Assembly (NCBI GenBank): GCA_963823675.1 | Contig: CAWGMT010000018.1 | Location: forward strand, 6,348-70,347 | From: CAWGMT01 sp963823675 | GTDB lineage: Bacteria > Planctomycetota > Planctomycetia > Isosphaerales > Isosphaeraceae | Length of the DNA stretch: 64,000 nt | Reading direction: 5' to 3' | Translations under genes and position numbers: made by a program | Shown: piece by piece, positions 12,341 through 21,945 of the stretch | Layout: every line of letters begins with the position of its first letter | Numbering within the stretch: position 1 is the stretch's first letter | The notes under the pieces: generated by a model | Database searches by the model: none | Seen by the model: the letters and a program-made list of their open reading frames with translations, nothing else | Told to the model about the DNA's origin: nothing

Positions 12341-14115
12341 ATGATGAGTTCGAAGCGAGGCGCACCTCGTGTGGCGGCACCGGAGCCCGGCGCTGGGCCG
12401 GCGGCCGGCGCGGGCCGCGCGCGGGCACGCGGAAGTAAGAGCGGCCGCGAGTCGATCGAGTCTTTCGTGGTGGTCTTCCTGGCGTTTCTCCTCTGCAGTC
12501 TCGAGGCGGAGGGGTTCGTCGTTCCCACCGGCTCCATGGCCCCGACCCTGATGGGCCGGCACAAGGAGATCGTGTGCCCGCAGTGTGGTTACCGGTTTAC
12601 GGTGAACGCCGACCGGGAGGTCGAAGCCTCCGGAGCCGCCCTCGGAGCCGCTCAACGCATTGCTCTGGGTACTTGCGAGAACTGCCGCTCCGAATGTCAC
12701 GTCGCCGACGCGCCCAGTTTTTCGGGAGATCGCATCTATGTGATCAAAGACGGCCTGTCGCTCCCCTTCTGCGCGGCGCCGGCAAGGTCAAGCTCGACCG
12801 GTGGGATGTCGCGGTCTTCAAGCTACCCGAGGAGCCCGACGTCCGTTACATCAAGCGGCTGGTGGGCATGCCCAACGAAATCGTCCGCATCGAAGGCGGA
12901 GACCTCTGGGCCCGGCCACTTTCCCGTGAGGGGGCCTTCCAGCGCTTGAGACGAACGCTCGACCATCAGCAGGCCATGCAGTTCCTGGTCTATGACGATG
13001 CGCATCGACCCGCCGCGCTTCGACACGATCCACGCTGGCAGCGCTTTGCGCCCGCCAGGCAGGGCGACTGGACCGAACCGACGCCCGGCGAGTTCGTGCC
13101 GGCCGACGGGGCGGCGGACTGGGTCGAGCTCCGCTATCAGCATCTCGTTCCGACCCAGGAACATTGGCGGGCCATCCGCGAGGGCGCCCCCCTGCCTGCG
13201 CCGCCTCGTCCCATGCTGATTACCGATTTCTCGTCGTACAACACCGATCTATCGGCGGCTGACCGGTCGGTTGCCCGATTCGCCTCCCGAGCCTGGTTCC
13301 AACCGCACTGGGTCGGCGACCTCAGTCTCTCGCTTCGCCTCGTGGTGCACAAGCTCGAAGGCCAGATTCGGCTGGAGCTCTACAAGGGCGGCAAATCGAA
13401 CCGATGCGAGATCGACCTGGCGACGGCCAGAGCGAGTCTCTACCACGATCATCGGGCGCTCGCCCGGGACGTCCCCACGCCCATCACCCGGCCGGGAACT
13501 TATGAGCTCGTGCTGGCGAACGTCGATGACCGCCTGACCCTGTGGGTCGACGGCGAGGTCCCGTTCGGAGAAGGCCGCGGCTACGAATCGGCGCCGCGGG
13601 TACCGGGGCCCACCGCGGGCGACCTCCAGCCCGTGCGTATTCGCGCCAGGAACGCCCAGATCCAGGTCGGCAAGCTCGTTCTGAAGCGCGACATTTACTA
13701 CACGTTGGACCCGGCGGAAGCCGATTATGCCAACCTCGTCTCACCAGCCTTCGTAAGCGCCTTCGAGCTTTACGAGATTCTGTCGGACCCGTCTCGCTTC
13801 TCGCTGCTCTCGCATCGGCCTCCCAAGGAGTACCCGATCCGGCCCGGCCACTATCTCATGCTGGGCGACAACAGTCCCTGGAGCCGCGATGGGCGAGCGT
13901 GGGGGCGGTCTGACCAGAGCGGCCGGGAGATTTCCGGATCGCCGGGGGACGATTCGGCGCGCGCGAGCTGGGAAGTACCGGAATCGCTCCTGGTCGGCAA
14001 GGCTTTCTGTGTTTACTGGCCGCACCCCAAGCCCGTCTGGCCGGAGGTCCAGGTCGGGACCGATATTCGGGTTCCGTTTCTGCCCGACGTCGAACGAATG
14101 CGCTTGATCCGCTAG
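12341..14115 (+). CDS. lepB: Signal peptidase I, long form with inserted domains (one frameshift)
   Basis: A membrane protease that removes signal peptides on the outer face of the cytoplasmic membrane. ATG 12341 follows gcagagg. One transmembrane helix (residues about 40-56) is followed by VPTGSMAPTL, with catalytic Ser at 65. The general-base lysine is in RYIKRLVGMPNE (about 12850) and the C-terminal signature is LGDNSPWSRDGRAWG (about 13860). Between Ser and Lys there is a zinc-ribbon-like cluster (C79, C82, C112, C115). Between the Lys box and the GDN box there are about 330 residues, including a beta-sandwich-like stretch ending DDRLTLWVDGEVPFG that resembles LamG/concanavalin folds. Ordinary enzymes are about 250-320 residues, this one about 590. 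A frame break near 12770 splits it, and conserved boxes lie on both sides. Confidence 0.87.
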
Positions 14116-14311
14116 ACTCGGGAATGACATCCGTGTTTTTTTTGGCACGCTCAACCGGGGCCGAGCGGCGCCACGATCTCCTTGACTCGCCGGAAGATTT
14201 GATTAGATTTACTGTTACGGAATCAGCTCCGACTGGGAAAGCGACGTGCGTCGCCAGCGGCGGCGGTTCTCGAGCGAGGCCCCTGAACCTTCGGCCGCGG
14301 CGGTGCGTAAG

Positions 14312-14953
14312 ATGGTTAGAGCCATAGGCTCCGATTCAGCGGAAGGGCTCAAGCAACTCTCCGACGAGGAGTTGATGAGCCAGTACCGCGAAGACGGGCG
14401 AGCGGCTCTCTTCAACGAACTGGTGCATCGGTACGAGCGCGAGCTTTATCGATACCTGGCCCGATACCTCGGTGATTCAACCGCGGCCGAAGATGTGTTT
14501 CAGAACACGTTTCTGCAAGTGCATCTGAAGCGCGGGCTGTTCGAAAACGGCCGGCCATTTCGGCCCTGGCTGTATGCAATCGCCACCCACCAAGCTGTCA
14601 ACGCGCTTCGGAAGGCTGGAAGACATCCAACCGTCAGTCTTGACCAGCGCGTCCATTCCGGCCGCAGTGACTCGGAGGCGGGAAACCTTATCGACTTACT
14701 GATCAGCAAAACCGAAAGTCCGCTGACGGCCCTGGAAGACTCCGAACGGCAACAGTGGGTGCGCGAGAGCATCGCTCGCCTGCCGGATGCTCTTCGTCAA
14801 ACCCTGATTCTTGCTTATCACCAAGACCTGAAATACCGGGAAATCGCCGAGTTGCTCAAGATCCCGGTTGGAACTGTCAAGTCGCGGTTGCATGCCGCGC
14901 TGGAAAAACTGCAACAGATGGCGCAAGCGCGGAAGAAAGATGCCGATGGGTGA
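14312..14953 (+). CDS. ECF RNA polymerase sigma factor
   Basis: Directs RNA polymerase to a specific promoter set. Region 2 is seen in LFNELVHRYERELYRYLARY and DVFQNTFLQVH, with RPWLYAIATHQAVNALRK. Region 4 is the helix-turn-helix segment LPDALRQTLILAYHQ / YREIAELLKIPVGTVKSRLH. I chose ATG 14312 (MVRAIGSD). A GTG at 14246 in the same frame would add 22 Arg-rich residues. The next gene begins inside the last codons of this one (ATGGGTGA), so the two are translationally coupled, and the partner has the layout of a membrane anti-sigma factor. Confidence 0.9.
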   Translation: MVRAIGSDSAEGLKQLSDEELMSQYREDGRAALFNELVHRYERELYRYLARYLGDSTAAEDVFQNTFLQVHLKRGLFENGRPFRPWLYAIATHQAVNALRKAGRHPTVSLDQRVHSGRSDSEAGNLIDLLISKTESPLTALEDSERQQWVRESIARLPDALRQTLILAYHQDLKYREIAELLKIPVGTVKSRLHAALEKLQQMAQARKKDADG

Positions 14954-15935
14954 TGCCATGAACGACAGTGAGATGATCGACTACGCACTGGGACAGGTCG
15001 AGGCTCTCGAATGCGAGCGCATGGAGCGAGTATTGCAGATTGACCCGGTGAAGCGGGATCGACTCGAGCTCCTGCGCCACGCGCTCCACCAGATTCTCGA
15101 CGACGGAGCCTGGTCGGAACCACCTCCCGGCCTGGCACGAGAAACCTTAGGGTTCGTGGCCAGGAATCGCCGCCGCGCCCTCCATCTCTTCGACCACGTT
15201 CCCGTTCGAATGCCCTTCCGCTGGGCAGACCTCGCCGTGGCTGCGAGCATCTTCATCGCCGGAGTGTTGACACTCTTGCCGGCGATCCAGCGCTCGCGAG
15301 ACCGAATGAACCAGGCGGGCTGCGTCTTCAATCTACAGCAACTGGGCACCAGCCTTGCCCAGTATGCCTCGCTGCAACCTTTCCTGCCCTATCCGCCCCA
15401 GCATAGGGGCGACACGCACGCCGGGATGTTCGCAGCCCTGTTGAACGACGCCGGCCTGCTCCACGACCCATCCATCCTCGATTGTCCTTGCAACGGAGCG
15501 TGTCCGAACCGAATGAAGCAACTCGCCAGCTTCGAGCAGATCGATCGGGTCCGGCGCACCAATCCGGAGCAATATCGCGAAATGCTCTGCTGGGATTATG
15601 CGTACAACATCGGTTATCGCCATGCCAGCGGCCGGCCAGGCCCGATCGAGGCCGTCCACTCGTCGCGTGTGCCCATCCTGGCCGACCAGCCCGACCACGT
15701 GAACTTCCTGATCATCCTCGAGGGAAACAGCCCCAACCATGGCGGGATCGGTCAGAATGTCCTCTTCGGCGACGGGAGCGTCAAGTGGTTCACGTCGCGC
15801 CGCATCGCTCCGTTCGACCCCGATATGTATCTGAACAACGAAAATCAACTCCGGCCGGGCGTCCACGTGTACGACTCGGTCCTGTTTCCAAGCAAGAGCC
15901 CGTTCCACGGCAGCGGGAGCCAGGACGGCAGGTGA
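14946..15935 (+). CDS. Membrane anti-sigma-like protein with DUF1559-type outer domain
   Basis: 329 residues from ATG 14946, or 325 from ATG 14958 (MNDSEMIDYALGQ). The N-terminal ~75 residues are helical and resemble an anti-sigma N-terminus that lacks the usual zinc ligands (LGQVEALECERMERVLQIDP). One transmembrane helix follows (LAVAASIFIAGVLTLLPA). The outer part resembles the globular domain of DUF1559 prepilin-like proteins: an N-terminal CVFNLQQLGTSLAQYA helix and the C-terminal NVLFGDGSVKWFTSRRI motif. It overlaps the stop of the ECF sigma gene, so it is probably its membrane regulator. The combination with a DUF1559-like sensor domain is an inference from motifs alone. Confidence 0.75.
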   Translation: MGDAMNDSEMIDYALGQVEALECERMERVLQIDPVKRDRLELLRHALHQILDDGAWSEPPPGLARETLGFVARNRRRALHLFDHVPVRMPFRWADLAVAASIFIAGVLTLLPAIQRSRDRMNQAGCVFNLQQLGTSLAQYASLQPFLPYPPQHRGDTHAGMFAALLNDAGLLHDPSILDCPCNGACPNRMKQLASFEQIDRVRRTNPEQYREMLCWDYAYNIGYRHASGRPGPIEAVHSSRVPILADQPDHVNFLIILEGNSPNHGGIGQNVLFGDGSVKWFTSRRIAPFDPDMYLNNENQLRPGVHVYDSVLFPSKSPFHGSGSQDGR

Positions 15936-15936
15936 T

Positions 15937-16467
15937 TCAGCTCCGCCTGAGCCGATCGCAGATGGTCAAGGCGAGCATGGTCTTGGCGTCCTCGATCCGG
16001 CCATCTTCCACCATCGCGAGTGCCTCGGCCCAGGTGACGACGACGGTCACAAGCTCTTCGTCGGGTTGATGGTCGGCCTGTCCGGGCTCGAGGTCTTCAC
16101 AGAGGAAAAGGTACATGCGCTCGGTCATCACGCCGGGCGACACATACCATTCGCGAATGAGGCGAATCCGGCCGGCACGATAGCCGGTTTCTTCCAGCAG
16201 CTCGCGCGCGGCCGTCTGCGCTGGCGACTCCCCGCTCTCGATCGTCCCGGCCGGGACCTCGACCAGGGTCTTGCCGACGGCATGGCGGCGATTCCGGACC
16301 AGGCAGACGTGGCTGGCGTCAACCATGGGAACCAGAGCCACCGCACCCCGATGCACGACCACCTCGCGGTCGACGGTCGTGCCGTCGCGCAACGGAACCA
16401 TCTCGAGCGCCAGCTCGATCTTCGATCCCTGATAGATGACACGCCTGACCGGCTGCGGTTCCCCCAA
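15937..16467 (-). CDS. Nudix hydrolase (ADP-ribose pyrophosphatase-like)
   Basis: 176 residues. It hydrolyses nucleoside diphosphates linked to another group, most likely ADP-ribose. A complete Nudix box is present: G-x5-E-x7-REUxEExGU, seen as GTIESGE, then SPAQTAA, then RELLEETGY. The N-terminal strand pattern (VIYQGSKIELALEMVPLRDG) and the R-x-E-W-Y-x-S-P-G segment after the box match the ADP-ribose pyrophosphatase subgroup. Cytoplasmic. It ends two bases from the stop of the convergent anti-sigma-like gene. Substrate not provable from sequence. Confidence 0.9.
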   Translation of the reverse strand: MGEPQPVRRVIYQGSKIELALEMVPLRDGTTVDREVVVHRGAVALVPMVDASHVCLVRNRRHAVGKTLVEVPAGTIESGESPAQTAARELLEETGYRAGRIRLIREWYVSPGVMTERMYLFLCEDLEPGQADHQPDEELVTVVVTWAEALAMVEDGRIEDAKTMLALTICDRLRRS

Positions 16468-16539
16468 ATCTTACTCTCCCCAGCGCGCCCTCCAAACCCG
16501 AGCTTGAAACGAGAGGATCGCTCGACCCGTCGCGGTTGC

Positions 16540-17034
16540 TCACGGATTTAGCGGTCTGGGATGGGCGGCTCCCCGGTCGCGAATCGTGAGCACGGGGCAA
16601 GGGGCCTCGCGCACGATCCGCTCGGCCACCGAGCCCAGGAGAACGTGGCTTAGACCCGTGCGTCCGTGGGTCGCGATGACGATCATGTCGGTGACTTCGT
16701 CGAGCGCGTACGAGACGATCGATTCGACCGGGCTGCCCCAACGCACCGCCCTCACCACCTTGACCGGCTGGCCCCAGCCGGCCTGGAGCAGGCCGTCGAG
16801 CGTCTGCTTGGCCCGATCTTCGCAATCCTTGTAAAACTGGGGTGGCATGACCGGCATCAAGAGGGGGTCGGGGCCGGTCGGTAGAATCTCCGAAAGCACA
16901 TGCAGCAAGTGCAGCTCCGAGCCGAGCCGCTCGGCGATCTGGCAAGCGAAGCGCACGGCCGCGGCGGAATGCGCACTGAAATCCGTGGGCGCCAGGATTC
17001 GCTTGATCTCGATCACGCGCTTCGACTCGCTCAT
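16540..17034 (-). CDS. Universal stress protein (UspA family)
   Basis: 164 residues, one Usp domain. The N-terminus KRILAPTDFSAHSAAAVRFA and the C-terminal ATP-binding motif HGRTGLSHVLLGSVAERIV (G-x2-G-x9-G-S pattern) place it in the ATP-binding class of cytoplasmic stress proteins. The start ATG 17034 overlaps the stop of the upstream aminotransferase by four bases, so the two form a coupled pair. There is no membrane segment. Confidence 0.93.
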   Translation of the reverse strand: MSESKRVIEIKRILAPTDFSAHSAAAVRFACQIAERLGSELHLLHVLSEILPTGPDPLLMPVMPPQFYKDCEDRAKQTLDGLLQAGWGQPVKVVRAVRWGSPVESIVSYALDEVTDMIVIATHGRTGLSHVLLGSVAERIVREAPCPVLTIRDRGAAHPRPLNP

Positions 17035-17894
17035 CGTTCTTCTCGGACCAGTGCCTGGAAACGCTGGCGGAGCTCGCGGGTGATCGGTCCGGGCTTGCCG
17101 GTGCCGATGACACGCGCGTCACACTCGACGACCGCGATCAGCTCGGCGGCCGTCCCGGTGAGGAAGCACTCGTCGGCCTTGAAGACGTCGTGGCGATCCA
17201 TCGCCCGTTCCACCACGGTGTGGCCGGCCGCCCGGGCCAGCTCGATGACCGCGGCTCGCGTGATCCCTTCGAGAATGCCCGCATCGACCGAAGGCGTGTG
17301 GATCACGCCATGTTGCACCACGAAGATGTTGTCGCCGGTGCACTCGGCGAGCTGGCCCTGGTGGTTCAGCATCAAGGCCTCCAGGCAGCCGGCATTGGTG
17401 CCCTCGATCTTGGCCAGGATGTTGTTGAGGTAATTCAGCGACTTGATTCGCGGATTGACGGCATTGGGGTGGTTCCGCGTCGTCGCCGCCGTGATGATCT
17501 TCAGCCCTTGATCGTAGATTTCCTCGGGATAGAGGCTGATCTTATCGGTGATGATGATGACCTGCGGGTCGGTTGTCTTGCGCGGGTCGAGCCCCAGGCT
17601 CCCCGCGCCGCGGGTGACGACGGCGCGAATGTAGGCGTCGACCAGCTTGTTGCAGGCGAGGGTCTCCTCGATCGCGCGCGCCATCTCGGGGCGCGTCATC
17701 GGAATCTGGAGATGGATCGCCATGGCCGATTCATACAGCCGGTTAACGTGCTGCTCGAGCCGGAAGACCCGTCCCGAGTAAGCCCGAATTCCCTCGAAGA
17801 CGCCGTCGCCATAGAGCAGCCCGTGATCGAAGACGCTGATCTTGGCGTCGGCCTTCTCGTAAAGCTTGCCGCTGATGTAGACCTTGGGGCTCAT
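17031..17894 (-). CDS. ilvE: Branched-chain amino acid aminotransferase
   Basis: 287 residues from ATG 17894 (MSPKVYISGK). It transfers the amino group between branched-chain 2-oxo acids and glutamate using PLP. The family pattern is clear: FDHGLLYGDGVFEGIRAYSG at the N-terminus, the PLP lysine K151 in NPRIKSLNYLNN, the phosphate-binding ECTGDNIFVV and GILEGITRAAVIELA, and the closing FLTGTAAELIAV. Class IV fold, usual length. D-amino acid transaminase and aminodeoxychorismate lyase share the fold, but the N-terminal and K151 surroundings fit IlvE best. Coupled to the stress protein gene downstream. Confidence 0.92.
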   Translation of the reverse strand: MSPKVYISGKLYEKADAKISVFDHGLLYGDGVFEGIRAYSGRVFRLEQHVNRLYESAMAIHLQIPMTRPEMARAIEETLACNKLVDAYIRAVVTRGAGSLGLDPRKTTDPQVIIITDKISLYPEEIYDQGLKIITAATTRNHPNAVNPRIKSLNYLNNILAKIEGTNAGCLEALMLNHQGQLAECTGDNIFVVQHGVIHTPSVDAGILEGITRAAVIELARAAGHTVVERAMDRHDVFKADECFLTGTAAELIAVVECDARVIGTGKPGPITRELRQRFQALVREER

Positions 17895-17901
17895 GCCGAC
17901 C

Positions 17902-18613
17902 TCAAGACATTGCGCAGGACCACTCTTCAATTCGTCCTTCGGCGAGCCGAACGACCCGGTCGGCCTGCTGGGCAATTTGCAAATCGTGCGTTACCAAGAT
18001 CATAGTGAGACCGCGCTCGCGGTTCAAGTCGCGCAGCAGCTCGAGCACGCCGTGCCCGCTGCCGGCGTCGAGATTGCCGGTTGGCTCGTCGGCCAGGAGT
18101 ATGGCCGGCCCGCCCGCCACGGCGCGGCGATGGCGGCTCGCTGCATCTCGCCGCCCGAGAGCTCCGACGGCAAGTGCGTCAACCGATGCCCCAGACCAAC
18201 CCGGCTCAAGAGCTCGGCCCCCTCGCGGCGCAGCCGGCCCCGCTCTTTCCAGTAAGACCAGAAGCCGCGCCCGATCAGATGCGGCATCAAGACGTTCTCG
18301 AGCGCGGTCAATTCCGGCAGCAGGTGATAGAACTGAAAGATGAACCCAAAAGTCCGGTTCCGCATCAGGTCGCGCTGGCGCTCGGGCAATCGGTCGATGC
18401 GCTTGCCCTCGAGGAAGACCTCGCCCGTCTCGGGCCCATCGAGCAAGCCCAGGATGTGCAAGAGCGTGCTCTTGCCCGACCCGCTGGCACCCACGACCGC
18501 GAGCATCTCGCCCCGCTCGATTTCGAGATCGACGCCGCGCAGCACCGGGACCTCATTCTTGCCCTTCCAGTAGCTCTTCGCGAGCCCGCGCGCCACAAGT
18601 GAGGAATCGTCAT
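17902..18613 (-). CDS. lolD: LolD-type ABC transporter ATPase (two frameshifts)
   Basis: ATP-binding subunit of a lipoprotein-releasing or macrolide-type exporter at the inner membrane. Walker A GASGSGKST, Q-loop FIFQFYHLLPEL, signature LSGGEMQRAAIA, Walker B ILLADEPTGNLD and H-loop VTHD are all present. The start MTIPHL at 18613, behind ggaagg, is one frame off the body: a base is missing near 18597. A second missing C near 18117 (ATCGCCGCGCC instead of ATCGCCCGCGCC) would restore the canonical AIARAVAGGP. Both breaks hit invariant regions, so sequence error is more likely than decay. The LolC-like permease lies directly upstream. Confidence 0.9.
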
Positions 18614-18670
18614 TTTCGCCTTCCCTGGAGTTAAGGATTGGGAACACGCACCGGAGTCATGGAGCTGCCC

Positions 18671-18735
18671 TTCGTTGGATTTCGCCCCGACGGGGCTGCA
18701 ACATACCAGACCCAGAGCAACGCCCTGGGATCTGG
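18671..18735. repeat. Dispersed palindromic repeat copy (family seen also at 55145-55350)
   Basis: The stretch containing ttggatttcgccccgacggg, ctgcaacatacc and agcaacgccctggga matches, in the same order, the reverse complement of 55290-55350 (ttggatttggccccgaaggg, ccgcaacaaatc, ggcaacgccctggg). It lies between the permease stop and the ATPase start, so it sits inside an operon. Confidence 0.7.
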
Positions 18736-18736
18736 A

Positions 18737-20165
18737 TCACTCATCGCGCAACGACTGGACCGGATGCAGCCGCGCCGCGCGCTCGGCCGGCCAGATGCTC
18801 GCGGCCACCGCGATCAAGAGCGCTCCGCCGACGATCCAGCAGACCGTGAACGGCTCGACGACCGTCGGGATCCTGTCAAAGTAATAGATCGTGTCGTCGA
18901 AGACCTTGCGGCCCACCGTCCTGCTCAGTGCATTCTCGATTTCATTGATATACCGCACGAAGAGCAGCCCGCCAGCCATTCCCACGCCGCTCCCGACGGC
19001 GCCCAAGAGCATGCCGTAGGCCCAGAAGATGCCACGGATTCCCCCGGTCGAGGCCCCGAGGGCCTTCAAGACGCCGATGTCGCGCGTCTTCTCGACCACG
19101 ATCATCGAGAAGATCGCCAGGATGCCGAAGCCCGCCACCGCAATGATGAAGAAGAGCAGGATGTTCAGGATATTCTGCTCGATCGAGACCGCCCCCAGGA
19201 GCGGGCCTTGCTTCTGCTCCCAGGTGTAGACCCGGAAAAACATCGGCCGCAAGTCGTCAAGCGCGCGTTGCAACTTCAAGGCCAGAGCGTCCAGCGACAC
19301 GCCCGGCTTGACCTTGATCTGAATCTGGTTGACCGCCCCCCGGCCGCGAACGTCGCGCAGGAGCCGCAGATTCTGTAACCGATCCAAGGGCACATAAACG
19401 TGAGTCGAGTCATACTCGCTCATGCCGCTCTTGAAATAGCCGACCACCGTGAAGGTGCCGAAACCTCCCTCCGAGCGCGTCTCGCCCATCACGGGAAAAA
19501 GCAGGCCCGCCTTCGACCCAGGCGGTGCGAGATACAGGTCCGGCAGGTCCTTGCCCCGATGATGCGTGGCCAGCGCATAGCCGATGATCGCGCCGAAATC
19601 GGAAACCTGCTCGTTCATCTGTTCCTTCGCGGCATCGATCATTGCCTTCGTGAGCGGGTCGTTCTTGTCGCCTTCCTCCAAACCGCGGAGGATCTCGCCG
19701 GCATTGGTCTGCATCTTGAGCGACTCGGGCACTTCAAACGACGGCTTGATGCGGCGGCCGTTCTCGTCAACCAAAAACTCGGCGAAATCGCCGGTCTTGC
19801 GCGCACACCTCCGGCTGCACGCCGATGATCGAGACCGGACGCGTCATGACCTGCCCGTCACTGAAGCGGAAGTGGAGGATTCCGGGCGTCTCCATCGTCG
19901 GCGCCAGCGCGATCACCTGATCACCGGCGACTTGATTGACCCGCGCGATCACCTCGTCGGAATTGTAAAAGCCATTGAGCGAATACGACTCGACCACGAC
20001 GTCGGCCAGCACGCCGTGCAGACGCTCGCGCATCTTGTCGGCAAAGCCGGCCATGACGGCATTGACCACGATCATGGTCGCGACCCCGAGCATCACGCTG
20101 ATCACACTCGCCAGCGCGATGTACCGGGTCCTGAGGTATCGCCAGCAAAGCAAATACTTGTACAC
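18737..20165 (-). CDS. lolC: LolC/LolE-type ABC transporter permease (one frameshift)
   Basis: About 475 residues. Start GTG 20165 (VYKYLLCWRYLRTRYIALAS) with GGAG eight bases upstream. One N-terminal transmembrane helix (VISVMLGVATMIVVNAVMAGF), a large periplasmic domain, then three C-terminal helices (ILNILLFFIIAVAGFGILAIFSMIV, FWAYGMLLGAVGSGVG, FTVCWIVGGALLIAVAA). This is the MacB/FtsX-like layout, with the coupling segment EKTRDIGVLKALGAS that contacts the ATPase. A break near 19790 separates VQPEV from TGDFAEFLVDENG. With LolD downstream it should extract lipoproteins from the inner membrane, although planctomycete permeases of this type are not individually characterised. Confidence 0.88.
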
Positions 20166-20221
20166 GTCAGCGGCTCCTTCCGTGGATGGTCGAGAGCGGG
20201 AAATCCAAACAAGACTGCGTG

Positions 20222-20430
20222 ATATTGGGAGGGCGAGGCTCCGTCCGAGCCGCCTCGGAGGCAGGCTCGCCGGGAGGCTCGCCCTGCGATATATTGGGAG
20301 GGCGAGGCTCCGTCCGAGCCGCCTCGGAGGCAGGCTCGCCGGGAGGCTCGCCCTGCGATATATTGGGAAGGCGAGGCTCCGTCCGAGCCGCCTCGGAGGC
20401 AGGCTCGCCGGGAGGCTCGCCCTCCCGGAA
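20222..20430. repeat. Three tandem copies of a 69-bp repeat
   Basis: The motif ttggga...ggcgaggctccgtccgagcc recurs at 20225, 20294 and 20363, an exact 69-bp period with only a few changes. Each unit is itself nearly palindromic (ggcgaggctcc at one end, ggaggctcgcc at the other) and could fold into a hairpin. It lies between lysS and the lolC-like gene. A related single copy in the opposite orientation is at 42775-42875. Frames through it give Arg/Leu/Pro-rich nonsense on both strands. Confidence 0.9.
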
Positions 20431-20460
20431 TCGGGCAAGCCAACCTGGCGGCCGCGCGAC

Positions 20461-21945
20461 TCAGCTTGTCCCTCCGTGAGTCTGCGGTCTCATGAGCGGA
20501 AATAGAATGACGTCGCGAATGCTGGGCCGGTCCAGGAGGATCATGCACAGCCGGTTGACCCCGATCCCCAGCCCGCCGGCCGGCGGCATCGCGTGCCGAA
20601 GCGCCCGGATGTAGTCGTCGTCCATCTTGGCCATCGACTCCTCCGCCGGCAATCCCGCGAGTTGCTTGCGAAACAGCTCTTCCTGCAACCGGGGATCATT
20701 GAGCTCGGTGTAAGCGTTGGCCAGCTCGATTCCGTGAATATAGAGCTCGAACCGCTCGGCCACGGCCGGGTTCGACACCTTGCGCTTGGTGAGCGGGCAA
20801 AGCGCCGCCGGGTAATCGATCACGAAGATCGGCCCGCTCAAACGGTCCTCGACGACGGCCTCGAAAAGCTCTCCCGTCACGACCACCGGGTCCTTGCCGG
20901 CCGTCGAGAGCCCCGCAGCGCCCGCTCGCGCCTTGACCTGCTCGAAATCGCCGGGATCGATGCCCGTATATTCGGCCAGAAGCTCGTGATAGGTCCGCCT
21001 CGGCCACGGCGGCGTGAAGTCAAGGGATTGCTCGCCCCACTTGCGCACGAAACCACCGCCCAAGGCCTCGATCGCCTCGCAGATCAGCGATTCGGTCAGG
21101 TCCATCATGGAGTGGTAGTCGGCATACGCCTGATAGGCCTCGAGCATCGTGAATTCGGGGTTGTGCCGCGGGCTCAAACCCTCGTTGCGATAGACGCGGC
21201 CGATCTCGAAAACCCGCTCCATGCCGCCGACCAAGAGCCGCTTGAGATAGAGCTCGGGCGCGATCCGCAGAAAGAGGTCGATATCGAGCGCATTGTGATG
21301 CGTCACAAACGGCCGTGCCGCCGCCCCACCGGCGATCGACTGCATCGTCGGCGTCTCGACCTCGACAAAACCCCGCCGAGCCATGGTCTGGCGAAACGAG
21401 CCGATCAGCCGGGACCGGCCCAAGAGCGCCGCGAGCGACTCGGGATTGCTGAATAGATCGACGTACCGCTGCCGGTAGCGCAATTCAACGTCGGTCAGAC
21501 CATGCCACTTTTCGGGCGGAGGGAGCAGGCTCTTGGCCAGGAACGTGAGGTTCTCGGCAAAAACGGTCAGCTCGCCCGTCTTGGTGTAGCCAAGCCGGCC
21601 ATCGACCCCAACCAGGTCGCCCAGGTCGAGCAATTCGGCCAGCGCCCAACCGGCATCGCCGACCTGCTTCTTGCCGACGAAGATCTGAATCCGGCCAGTC
21701 CAGTCGCGGATTTCGAGGAAGAAGACTTTCCCTTGACCGCGGCGGAGCATGATCCGCCCGGCGACCCGGACGATCGGCCCGGCGTGCTCGCTCCCAGCAT
21801 CGTGGGGAACCTCGAGCGCACGGACTTCCCGGACCGCCTGGTGCCCGTCGAAACGGCGGCCCCAAGGGTCCAGCCCCAGGTCACCTATCCGCTGGAGCTT
21901 CTCCAGCCGGGCGCCTTCCAGGCTCTCGCGGGTCTCGTCGGCCAT
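20461..21945 (-). CDS. lysS: Lysyl-tRNA synthetase, class II
   Basis: 494 residues, intact. It charges tRNA-Lys. N-terminal OB-fold anticodon-binding domain (VRVAGRIMLRRGQGKVFFLEI, WTGRIQIFVGK), motif 1 around GFVEVETPTMQSIAGGAAARPF, motif 2 FEIGRVYRNEGLSPRHNPEF with MLEAYQAYADY, and motif 3 GLGIGVNRLCMILLDRPSIR. The length is usual for the bacterial enzyme. ATG 21945 has AAGGGG at good spacing. A GTG 30 bases upstream is in frame but has a weaker site. Confidence 0.97.
   Translation of the reverse strand: MADETRESLEGARLEKLQRIGDLGLDPWGRRFDGHQAVREVRALEVPHDAGSEHAGPIVRVAGRIMLRRGQGKVFFLEIRDWTGRIQIFVGKKQVGDAGWALAELLDLGDLVGVDGRLGYTKTGELTVFAENLTFLAKSLLPPPEKWHGLTDVELRYRQRYVDLFSNPESLAALLGRSRLIGSFRQTMARRGFVEVETPTMQSIAGGAAARPFVTHHNALDIDLFLRIAPELYLKRLLVGGMERVFEIGRVYRNEGLSPRHNPEFTMLEAYQAYADYHSMMDLTESLICEAIEALGGGFVRKWGEQSLDFTPPWPRRTYHELLAEYTGIDPGDFEQVKARAGAAGLSTAGKDPVVVTGELFEAVVEDRLSGPIFVIDYPAALCPLTKRKVSNPAVAERFELYIHGIELANAYTELNDPRLQEELFRKQLAGLPAEESMAKMDDDYIRALRHAMPPAGGLGIGVNRLCMILLDRPSIRDVILFPLMRPQTHGGTS

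Noticed and set aside
12760..12790. Programmed ribosomal frameshifting in the signal peptidase and other split genes
   Set aside because: There is no slippery heptamer and no common sequence at the breaks, and too many unrelated genes are affected.
20210..20440. Possible CRISPR array or repeat protein gene
   Set aside because: The units abut with no variable spacers, no cas genes are present, and the translated frames are Arg/Leu/Pro-rich by-products of a palindromic repeat.
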